Part shown: one piece after another, positions 14,901-21,899 of the stretch
Numbering within the stretch: the first letter of the stretch is position 1
Layout: every line of letters begins with the position of its first letter
From: JANNRW01 sp031401815
GTDB lineage: Bacteria > Desulfobacterota > Desulfuromonadia > Geobacterales > DSM-12255
Reading direction: 5' to 3'
NCBI GenBank assembly: GCA_031401815.1
Contig: JANNRW010000409.1
Location: 1-23,993 of the forward strand
DNA: 23,993 bases
Made by a program: the position numbers and the translations under genes
Notes under the pieces: generated by a model
The model's input: only the letters and a program-made list of their open reading frames with translations
Databases searched by the model: none
Told to the model about the DNA's origin: nothing

Positions 14901-14931
14901 GGCCGCTGCCTATTTGCAGCGGCCTTTTTTT
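14901..14931 (+). terminator. Strong rho-independent terminator after dctP
   Basis: GGCCGCTGC pairs perfectly with GCAGCGGCC across a seven-base loop, followed by TTTTTTT. It sits between the binding-protein gene and the two permease genes. It probably makes the receptor transcript more abundant than the membrane-subunit transcript, with partial read-through into dctQ and dctM. Confidence 0.92.
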
Positions 14932-14939
14932 CATAAGAT

Positions 14940-15105
14940 ATATCTATTCACCATCGTATCATAACTCCCCCTGTCCCCCTCTTGTCTCAAGAGGGGGGAC
15001 GCTTCAGACAGGAAAGCCGGTAATGCCGCCAACGTCACTTCGAGCGTCCCTCCCCTTAAGTAAGGGGAGGACAGGAGGGGTTAGACTTGGCTGCTGAATA
15101 GTTAC
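14940..15105. repeat. CTATTCA-ended paired-hairpin element, copy 1
   Basis: Outer ends CTATTCA (14944-14950) and TGAATAG (15095-15101) are inverted. Further in, AACTCCCCCTGTCC near the left faces GGACAGGAGGGGTT near the right. Between them are two hairpins: CCCCTCTT..AAGAGGGG and CTCCCCTT..AAGGGGAG. The 133-bp core (14958-15090) is close to 90% identical to 19963-20096. It lies between the dctP terminator and dctQ and has no ORF. The paired opposing hairpins recall REPIN or MITE elements. Confidence 0.75.
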
Positions 15106-15140
15106 CATAATTACCATAAGCTATTTCAGGAGCAGCCACC

Positions 15141-15809
15141 ATGATGAAATACCTTGATCATTTAGAGGAAATCATTATCAGTTTCCTTATTGCAGCGGCT
15201 ACAGTCGTAATTTTTGCTGCCGTCCTCCACCGATACTTTTCAGGGCTGCCTATACCTGTACTACAGAACTGGCTCCTGACCATCAATATGAGCTGGGCTC
15301 AGGAGTTGTGCATCTACATGTTTGTCTGGATGGCCAAATTCGGCGCAGCCTACGGTGTTCGCACCGGCATTCATGTCGGGGTCGATGTACTGGCAGCACG
15401 CCTGCCGGAGGCCTGGCGACTCAAATGCGTGCTGCTTGGTATTTCCGGCGGGGTACTGTTCACAGGCATTATCGGCACACTTGGTGCCAGCTTTGTCTGG
15501 GAGAACGGGCTTCACTTCGCTTCATACAAGATGCTCGGCATGAACCTGACCGATATTATTGAAGGGCCGACCAGCCCCGACCTTGAGATATCCACCTGGA
15601 TTGTCTATTCAGCAATACCGCTAGGCTCATACCTGATGTGTTTCCGCTTCCTGCAAGTCGGCTGGATCTTCCTCAAGACCGGCAAAGTACCCCACCATGA
15701 CCATGGTCATGTGGAGGGGATTGAAAAGACAGAAGACGCCACTGAGGCGCTTGAAGCGTATGAGGAGCACAAATTTGATAGCAAGGCAACACAGGGAGGT
15801 GTCAAATGA
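15141..15809 (+). CDS. dctQ: TRAP transporter small permease (DctQ family)
   Basis: The 222-residue small membrane subunit of the TRAP transporter has four predicted membrane segments (about residues 8-32, 48-70, 88-112 and 145-170). It carries the usual WAQELCIYMFVWMAKFGAAYGVRTGIHVGVD core. A long acidic and His-containing cytoplasmic tail (HHDHGHVEGIEKTEDATEAL) follows the last segment and is longer than in many DctQ proteins. AGGAG lies nine bases before the ATG. The stop overlaps the dctM start as ATGA. Confidence 0.92.
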   Translation: MMKYLDHLEEIIISFLIAAATVVIFAAVLHRYFSGLPIPVLQNWLLTINMSWAQELCIYMFVWMAKFGAAYGVRTGIHVGVDVLAARLPEAWRLKCVLLGISGGVLFTGIIGTLGASFVWENGLHFASYKMLGMNLTDIIEGPTSPDLEISTWIVYSAIPLGSYLMCFRFLQVGWIFLKTGKVPHHDHGHVEGIEKTEDATEALEAYEEHKFDSKATQGGVK

Positions 15810-17185
15810 GCAGTGCTGTTGCCGGGCTTGCCCCCATATCAAAGAAAAAAGCAGGCATCTGGATAGGAATCATCCTGGCCACCATGATCGCAATTTCGCT
15901 GTTCGGAAATGCAGGCATTGTCTTTGCCATTCTGATGGGTTTGATGATAACCGGGATGCCGATCTCCATCTCTCTGGGTCTCACTGTTCTGACATTCCTC
16001 TTTTTCTTCTCCAATGTTCCGACCGAAGCTGTTGCCATGAAACTGTTCACCGGCATTGAAAAGTTTGAGATCATGGCCATACCATTTTTCATCCTGGCAG
16101 GAAACTTTCTTACCCACGGCGGTGTTGCGCGCCGCATGATCAATTTTGCCACAGCTCTGGTTGGGCACTTTAATGGCGGTCTGGCGCTGGGGGGGATAGT
16201 CTCCTGCGCCCTATTTGCCGCTGTTTCAGGCTCCAGCCCTGCCACTGTTGTAGCTATAGGTTCAATCCTGCTGCCGGCCATGGTAAAGCAGGGTTATCCG
16301 ATGAAATTCGGAGTAGGTGTCATCGCTACAGGCGGCGGATTAGGGATACTTATTCCTCCATCTATTGTCATGGTAATTTACGCTGTCTCCACCAACAGCT
16401 CTATCGGAAAGCTTTTCATTGCTGGAATTATTCCAGGCATTTTACTGATGTTTTTCATGCTAATCATTACCTGGATCGTAGCCAAAAGACGAGGTTACCC
16501 TCGTATGCCAAAGGCCAGCATCGGCACAGTATTCAGAACCTTCAAGGAGAGCATCTGGGGCCTTTTTCTTATTGTTGTTGTCATAGGAGGCATCTACAGC
16601 GGTCTCTTCACACCGACTGAAGCTGCTGCCATGAGCGCGGTCTATGCCTTTATCGTATCTGTCTACATATACAAGGATCTGAAACTCAAAGATGTTGGGA
16701 AGGTGTTTCTCGCCTCAGCCAGCATGTCCTCCATGCTTCTCTACATCATTACCAATGCCGTGCTTTTTTCCTTTCTGCTCACCTCGGAGCAGATTCCCCA
16801 GAACCTCACCACCTGGATGGTTGGCCTTGGTCTGTCGTCAGTAACCTTTCTGATCTTTGTCAATCTCCTGCTATTTTTTGCCGGTGACTTCATGGAGCCC
16901 TCCTCCATTCTCCTTATCACCGCGCCGCTGCTCTTCCCGATGGCGATGCAGCTTGGGATCGACCCTATTCACCTTGGGGTGCTGATGACCGTCAACATGG
17001 AGCTTGGGATGATCACCCCCCCTGTCGGCCTCAACCTTTATGTGGCAAGTGGTCTCACCGGTATGGGTCTGACCGAGGTCACCAAGGCAGCTGCCCCCTG
17101 GATTCTGGTAATGGTAGCATTTCTGCTCCTGATTACCTATGTGCCGATCATCTCCCTCTGGCTGCCTAATCTGCTGTATAAGTAA
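15806..17185 (+). CDS. dctM: TRAP transporter large permease (DctM family)
   Basis: The 459-residue large subunit forms the Na+-coupled transport channel. It is highly hydrophobic, with about 12 membrane segments, preceded by a 14-residue polar N-terminus slightly longer than usual. Family blocks include GITGMPISISLGLTV-like LMITGMPISISLGL, GGVARRMINFATALVGH, AVSGSSPATVVAIGSILLPA, GGGLGILIPPSIVMVIYA, FTPTEAAAMSAVYAF and NMELGMITPPVGLNLYVASG. AGGTG precedes the ATG at good spacing, and the start overlaps dctQ by four bases, so the two subunits are made together. Confidence 0.94.
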   Translation: MSSAVAGLAPISKKKAGIWIGIILATMIAISLFGNAGIVFAILMGLMITGMPISISLGLTVLTFLFFFSNVPTEAVAMKLFTGIEKFEIMAIPFFILAGNFLTHGGVARRMINFATALVGHFNGGLALGGIVSCALFAAVSGSSPATVVAIGSILLPAMVKQGYPMKFGVGVIATGGGLGILIPPSIVMVIYAVSTNSSIGKLFIAGIIPGILLMFFMLIITWIVAKRRGYPRMPKASIGTVFRTFKESIWGLFLIVVVIGGIYSGLFTPTEAAAMSAVYAFIVSVYIYKDLKLKDVGKVFLASASMSSMLLYIITNAVLFSFLLTSEQIPQNLTTWMVGLGLSSVTFLIFVNLLLFFAGDFMEPSSILLITAPLLFPMAMQLGIDPIHLGVLMTVNMELGMITPPVGLNLYVASGLTGMGLTEVTKAAAPWILVMVAFLLLITYVPIISLWLPNLLYK

Positions 17186-17215
17186 TAGTGCAACTAATAC
17201 AGAAGAGATCTCAAA

Positions 17216-17257
17216 AGTCCCCCCGCCCCTTGCGGGAGGGGGCTAGGGGGTGGGGGA
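17216..17257. repeat. Half copy of the AGTGTC-family hairpin
   Basis: AGTCCCCCCGCCCCTTGCGG and the following GAGGGGGCTAGGGGGTGGGG match positions 13498-13539 of the complete element at about 85%. The outer end and the second half are missing. It forms a GC-rich hairpin 30 bp after dctM and may end or stabilise that transcript. Confidence 0.65.
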
Positions 17258-17276
17258 GCAAATATCCAAACCTCAT

Positions 17277-17302
17277 GCTGCCTCCTTTATTGAGGAGGCA
17301 GC
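17277..17302. other. Perfect hairpin between dctM and the histidine kinase gene
   Basis: GCTGCCTCCT pairs with AGGAGGCAGC across a six-base loop. No T-run follows on either strand, so it is not a classical terminator. It may act as an mRNA 3'-end barrier for the TRAP transcript or be part of a degenerate repeat. Confidence 0.5.
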
Positions 17303-17371
17303 CGGTATCCGCACTATGCGCCGATTGTCTTGTCCCTTGTATTCCCCCCTCCCCTGCATTAAACTGACAAC

Positions 17372-19864
17372 ATGAAATTGAACCTCTTCAAAAAATTTCT
17401 CCTGGCACTTATTCTCCTGACACTTGTGCCTGCACTGCTTTCATCAACAATCCTGCTGCTTAATCTTAAAAAAACCAGCAGCCAGCTGGCTGCAAGAATT
17501 TCTGAAGCAACTGACCGGCAGGCGTCAGAAAATCTTGAGAGCCGCGCACGACAGATTGCCGATGATGTCGCAGGATTTCTTGCAGAGTGCGAATCCGATC
17601 TGCGCCTTGTAGCTACCCTCCCCCACTCTGCGGAGATCCTGCAGAAATTTTACGACAGCAGAAAAGATCAGATCTGGCAAAGAGCCGGCACTGTCTCAGC
17701 CCCAGAAGAGGTGAGAAAAAAAATCCCCCGTTACTCATCAATTGAACTGATCGACACAAACGGAAAACAACTTTTTGTCATACAGGACGGACGGAGAGTG
17801 CAAGATAACGAACTGAAGGATGTCTCAATTCCTGCAAACACCCGATTCAGGAGCGAAACTTATTTCAGAGAGACTGCCCGCCTCAAAAAGGGTGAAGTTT
17901 TCGTATCACACCTGACCGGTTTCCATCTCTCCAAGCCGGAGCAACTCGGAAATGCTCCTGATTCGGAGAGCGCTTATAGTGGTAAGGAGTATGCAGGAGT
18001 AATACGCTTTGGAACCCCTATTGCCGATGATAAAGGGGGTTTTGGCGGAATTATCGTAATCTCTCTGGATCATCGCCATCTGATGGAGTTCAGTCAGCAT
18101 GTCCAGCCGGGAAAAGTCGAAAAGACAGTCTTTCCTTCCTACAAGAGCGGCAATTACGCCTTTATCTTTGATGATGAAGGGTGGATCATCACCCATCCTA
18201 ATTTCTGGGATTTCAGGGGTCTCTATCCCGATGGTACTCCTGTTCCTCCATACACAAAACTTTCTACTTCAGCCGAAATTCGCGAAGGGAGAATTCCATT
18301 CAATCTTGATCACGCGGGATTCATTCACCCGAACTACCCTGTTGCTGCCAGAGCGGTCAGACAGGGGAGTAGCGGTTATGTTGATACTACGAATGTCGGG
18401 GGTGCCAGAAAAATCATGTCTTATGCGCCGATCCCGTACAGTACCGGGTCTTACGGAAAGCACGGGATTTTTGGAGGGGTCACTATCGGTTTTCAAACCG
18501 ATCTTTTTCATGAGCCATCCCGAACTGCTGCGCGCATTATTCATGAGCAGATGCATGCCCATCTCAAAAAGAGTGGCCTGATTCTATCTTTGACTACCAT
18601 CCTTGCGCTCCTGGCGGCCTGGCTCATTACACGGGGGATTACACGCCCGCTTGCGCTCTTGACAGAGCAGGCGCGTCGTCTGGCAGACGGCTCCAGCAGT
18701 AGTCCGGTGGAGATAGCCTCAGGAGATGAAGTTGGTGAGCTGGCAAAAGATTTCAATCGAATGGCGACCGAGCTGGAGACAAGAAATTCACATCTGATCG
18801 AGACTATGAAGGAGCTGGATAGATCAAGGCAAGAGGTTATAGGTGAGCGCAATTTCATGGAGGGTGTTGTCGACAGTATCTCCAGCGCTATCCTCCCCTT
18901 TTCAAGAGAAGGGCTGCTGATTTCAGCAAACAGCAGCGGCAGACAGCTTTTTGGAGAGTCTATTCGTATTGGTGCTCACTTCAGAGATGTATTTGCCTCA
19001 TGGCCAGGTCTGATCAACAGGATAGAGGAGACCATAACAGACAGATCCCCTTTTGGCAGAAGTCCCTTTTCTGACGGAGAGGGGGGTGATTCCAGGCACT
19101 TTGATATTGGCATCTTTCCCATTGGTGTCGACATGGAACAGGGGATAACGGTTACTATCCGTGATGAAACTGAGAAGGAGGAGCTGAGGGAAGAGATGAC
19201 AAGGATGGATCGCCTTGCCTCATTGGGCAAGCTCTCTGCCGGTATCGCCCACGAGATCAGAAACCCTCTGACAGGCATCACTCTTTTGCTTGATGATCTG
19301 CATGACAGCCGGAACATGGACAAGGAGAGCCGGGAGATGATGGGGAGAGCTCTGTCAGAGATAGAGCGGGTGGAAAAGCTTATTAATGCCCTCCTTACCT
19401 ACGCATCCCCCCCCCGCTCCGAATTTATGGTTGCAGACATAAACAGGGTAATTGAAGATACCCTCCTCTTTTTCAGAAAAAGTTGTGAAAAGGAGGGTGT
19501 TACCCTTGCCAGTTCACTGGCTTTGATCCAGCCATTTACCTTTGACCCGGAGAAGATCCGGCAGGTGCTTCTGAATCTGCTGCGCAACTCGCTGAATGCT
19601 ACGGGCAGAGACGGGATCATCAATGTCACTTCATCCGCTGATGAAGAGAGTGTTGTCATCTCGGTAAAGGACAGCGGTCAGGGAATTGCACCTGCCGATA
19701 TTCCACTGGTTTTTGAACCTTTCTTTACCAAAAGCAGCGTCGGCACAGGGCTGGGACTCTCCATAACCCAAAGGATTGTCGAAGAGCATCATGGTGTCAT
19801 TGAGGTTAAAAGCGAAGCAGGCGAAGGGACGACATTTACAGTTAAGCTGCCCCTAAAAGCGTAA
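17372..19864 (+). CDS. Membrane sensor histidine kinase (Cache-HAMP-PAS-HisKA-HATPase)
   Basis: An 830-residue two-component sensor. A first membrane segment (about 9-29) and a second (about 401-420) enclose a large periplasmic region of about 370 residues that looks like a double Cache ligand-binding domain. HAMP follows (about 420-473), then a PAS-like segment (about 497-600, FMEGVVDSISSAILPFSREG). HisKA has His627 in GIAHEIRNPLTGI. The HATPase domain has the N box NLLRNSLNATG, then SGQGIAPADI, FEPFFTKSSVGTGLGLSI. The overall plan is NtrB/DctB-like and fits the sigma-54 regulator downstream. The ATG lacks a clear Shine-Dalgarno. A nine-C tract (19407-19415) lies in the HisKA-HATPase linker. 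The signal may be the TRAP substrate, by position only. Confidence 0.9.
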   Translation: MKLNLFKKFLLALILLTLVPALLSSTILLLNLKKTSSQLAARISEATDRQASENLESRARQIADDVAGFLAECESDLRLVATLPHSAEILQKFYDSRKDQIWQRAGTVSAPEEVRKKIPRYSSIELIDTNGKQLFVIQDGRRVQDNELKDVSIPANTRFRSETYFRETARLKKGEVFVSHLTGFHLSKPEQLGNAPDSESAYSGKEYAGVIRFGTPIADDKGGFGGIIVISLDHRHLMEFSQHVQPGKVEKTVFPSYKSGNYAFIFDDEGWIITHPNFWDFRGLYPDGTPVPPYTKLSTSAEIREGRIPFNLDHAGFIHPNYPVAARAVRQGSSGYVDTTNVGGARKIMSYAPIPYSTGSYGKHGIFGGVTIGFQTDLFHEPSRTAARIIHEQMHAHLKKSGLILSLTTILALLAAWLITRGITRPLALLTEQARRLADGSSSSPVEIASGDEVGELAKDFNRMATELETRNSHLIETMKELDRSRQEVIGERNFMEGVVDSISSAILPFSREGLLISANSSGRQLFGESIRIGAHFRDVFASWPGLINRIEETITDRSPFGRSPFSDGEGGDSRHFDIGIFPIGVDMEQGITVTIRDETEKEELREEMTRMDRLASLGKLSAGIAHEIRNPLTGITLLLDDLHDSRNMDKESREMMGRALSEIERVEKLINALLTYASPPRSEFMVADINRVIEDTLLFFRKSCEKEGVTLASSLALIQPFTFDPEKIRQVLLNLLRNSLNATGRDGIINVTSSADEESVVISVKDSGQGIAPADIPLVFEPFFTKSSVGTGLGLSITQRIVEEHHGVIEVKSEAGEGTTFTVKLPLKA

Positions 19865-19948
19865 ACCCACCACGGAGGCACGGAGGCGAGGAGAAAGTCT
19901 GAGAAAATCAGAAGCAAGGTTTTGATTTAAACACTTAAATATTCATAT

Positions 19949-20255
19949 CTAGTCAGCATAGCATCATAACTCCCCCTGTCCCCCTCTTGTCTCAAGCGGG
20001 GGGACGCTTTAAGGAAGGTATGCCGGTAATGCCGCCAACGCCACCTCGAGCGTCCCTCCCCTTAAATAAGGGGAGGACAGGAGGGGTTAGGCTTGGGTGC
20101 TCTTGAGTAACTACAAGAATTGCACCCTTCGACAGGCTCAGGGTGAACGGCTTTTTATTCCGTTCGTGCTGAGCTGTGAGCTTGTCGAACAGTCGAAGCA
20201 CATCAAGTTACTCTTTGATAAAGGGTCGCCAATGGCGGCTTGAAACGCTGAATAG
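19949..20255. repeat. CTATTCA-ended paired-hairpin element, copy 2, interrupted
   Basis: The left end CTAGTCA (19949-19955) and the core at 19963-20096 match copy 1 closely. Copy 1 passes from ACTTGG straight into CTGCTGAATAG. Here about 150 bp of other sequence intervenes before the matching right end CTGAATAGTTAC (20248-20259). The interruption is the nested element at 20103-20213 plus a short flank. Confidence 0.65.
20103..20213. repeat. Nested inverted repeat with TTCGAC arms
   Basis: The left arm CACCCTTCGACAGGCTCAGG with GTGAACGG faces the right arm CCGTTCGTGCTGAGCT..GTCGAA..GTCGAAGCAC. Arms with this wording are common dispersed palindromes in many bacteria. The right arm carries small internal duplications (GAGCT and GTCGAA each occur twice). 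Outermost GAGTAACT and AGTTACTC are also inverted and may mark the element ends. Confidence 0.6.
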
Positions 20256-20351
20256 TTACTATAAAAAGCTTTCACTCAGATTCTCTCCGTGTCTCCGCGC
20301 CTCCGTGGTGGGTTCTCAAAAACCGTGGTGGGTTCTAAAAAAAGGAAAATT

Positions 20352-21728
20352 ATGGAAAAAATACTGATCATTGATGATGAAGAGTTTATCCGGGAGAACG
20401 TGAACCGGGTGCTCAAAGACGAAGGCTATCAGGTAATTTCTGCTGTTGACTCTAAAAGCGCACTAGAGCTGATTGCAGCAGAAGAGATAGATCTTGCTCT
20501 GCTTGACTTGAACCTTGGCACTGAGAACGGCATTGACCTCCTGAAGGCAATGAAAGTTATTGATCCAGAGCTGCTGGTCATTGTCATCACCGGATACGGC
20601 TCTGTAGAGAGTGCAGTCGAATCTCTCAAACTCGGCGCTTTCCACTATATGAAAAAGCCGTTCAAGGCAGATGCGCTCCGCCTGATTGTCAAACTCGCGC
20701 TTCAGACCAACAGCCTGAAGCGCGAAGTTCGCGCCATCCGCAAGGGGGAGCTGGAGTTCTTCGAAAAAGTACCAATGGTCGGAGTCAGCAGCGCACTGAA
20801 AGAGATCCTGCGCCAGTCACGGGAGGTTGCCCGCCACCCGGAAGCAACAGTGCTGATTACAGGCGAATCAGGCACAGGAAAGGAGCTTATCTCCAAAACA
20901 ATTCATCATCTCTCGGAGAGACGGGAAGCACCCTTTATCGAGATAAACTGCGCTTCAATACCGGTCAATCTCCTCGAAAGCGAGCTCTTTGGCCACGAGA
21001 AGGGTTCTTTTACTGATGCCGGGAGCAGAAAGGCCGGGCTGTTTGAAACAGCAAACAAAGGGACGATTTTCCTGGATGAGGTTGGAGAGATGGAACCTGC
21101 GATGCAGGCCAAACTCCTTCGAGTTCTCGAAAACAGAACCATCCGCCGGGTAGGCGGCACCAAAATGATCGAGGTTGATGTAAGGGTCATAGCTGCAACG
21201 AACCGTAACTTAAGAGATGCGATTCAGAGTGGGAGCTTTCGTGAAGATCTCTACTACAGACTCAATGTCTTCCCGATACATATCCCCCCCTTAAGGGAGC
21301 GCAAGGAGGATATTCCGGCGCTTGCCAGCTTTTTTCTTGAACTCTACAGCCGCAAGTTTTCCCGCAAATTCTGCGAAATATCAACAGCAGCCCATGCCCT
21401 GCTTGCCGCATACTCCTGGCCGGGCAACATTCGAGAGCTGAAAAACAGCATAGAGAGGATCTGTATCATGCAGGAGGGGCCGGTGCTGCTCCCGGAACAT
21501 CTGCCACAGGAGGTCATCCAGTCAGGGAAAACTTCTACACTGCAAACTGATTATGGAGAGAGCCTGAACCTTGGATTTGAACAGGCAGTGGAACGATTTG
21601 AGCGGGAACTGGTCAAAAAGGCTCTGCAGAGCTGCCATGGAAACGTGCTGCAAGCAGCGTTACTGCTCCAGATCCCTCGCGGTACTCTTCGCTACAAGAT
21701 GGCGAAATACTCTCTTGGGGAGGGGTAG
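20352..21728 (+). CDS. Sigma-54-dependent response regulator (NtrC/DctD type)
   Basis: A 458-residue transcription activator and probable partner of the upstream kinase. The receiver domain has the acidic pair Asp8-Asp9, phospho-acceptor Asp52 (ALLDLNLG), and the TGYGS and KKPF blocks. The AAA+ domain has Walker A GESGTGKE, Walker B GTIFLDEVGEM and ESELFGHEKGSFTDAG. The sigma-54-contacting loop therefore reads GSFTDA instead of the usual GAFTGA. A Fis-type helix-turn-helix ends the protein (NVLQAALLLQIPRGTLRYKM). I start at the ATG at 20352 (MEKILIIDD) with AAAGGA upstream; a longer frame from 20289 would be translated from the flanking repeat. Likely targets are the dctPQM genes, though no clear sigma-54 promoter was seen there. 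Confidence 0.92.
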   Translation: MEKILIIDDEEFIRENVNRVLKDEGYQVISAVDSKSALELIAAEEIDLALLDLNLGTENGIDLLKAMKVIDPELLVIVITGYGSVESAVESLKLGAFHYMKKPFKADALRLIVKLALQTNSLKREVRAIRKGELEFFEKVPMVGVSSALKEILRQSREVARHPEATVLITGESGTGKELISKTIHHLSERREAPFIEINCASIPVNLLESELFGHEKGSFTDAGSRKAGLFETANKGTIFLDEVGEMEPAMQAKLLRVLENRTIRRVGGTKMIEVDVRVIAATNRNLRDAIQSGSFREDLYYRLNVFPIHIPPLRERKEDIPALASFFLELYSRKFSRKFCEISTAAHALLAAYSWPGNIRELKNSIERICIMQEGPVLLPEHLPQEVIQSGKTSTLQTDYGESLNLGFEQAVERFERELVKKALQSCHGNVLQAALLLQIPRGTLRYKMAKYSLGEG

Positions 21729-21899
21729 GAAACGCCCTGACAAAAGCTCCAGAGTTTTGATTTCGTCACCACTATTGACGCCGCAACCGTCTATTGATAT
21801 TCTCTCAGGCATGACTTCAGGAAATCCCCTATTCTGTCAAAAAGTGACAGCACTTCTGTTTGATTCAATCTGCCTAACGGCACAGAGAATTCCCCGCTA

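Larger units (their letters stand above)
19864..20317. repeat. Outer inverted repeat framing the kinase-regulator gap
   Basis: The left arm (19864-19903, ACCCACCACGGAGGCACGG and onward) is complementary to the right arm (20269-20317, ending CGCCTCCGTGGTGGGTTCTC). About 365 bp lie between them. Part of the right arm is tandemly repeated at 20324-20341 (CCGTGGTGGGTTCT). The arms hug the end of the kinase gene and the start of the regulator gene. Two further repeats are nested inside; I see no gene in this 487-bp gap. Confidence 0.7.

Noticed and set aside
17277..17302. Classical rho-independent terminator for dctM
   Set aside because: The 10-bp stem is perfect but no T-run follows, so I kept it only as a hairpin.
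20289..20351. Longer start for the response regulator
   Set aside because: The added residues come from the inverted-repeat arm, while the ATG at 20352 has a good ribosome site and gives the standard receiver N-terminus.
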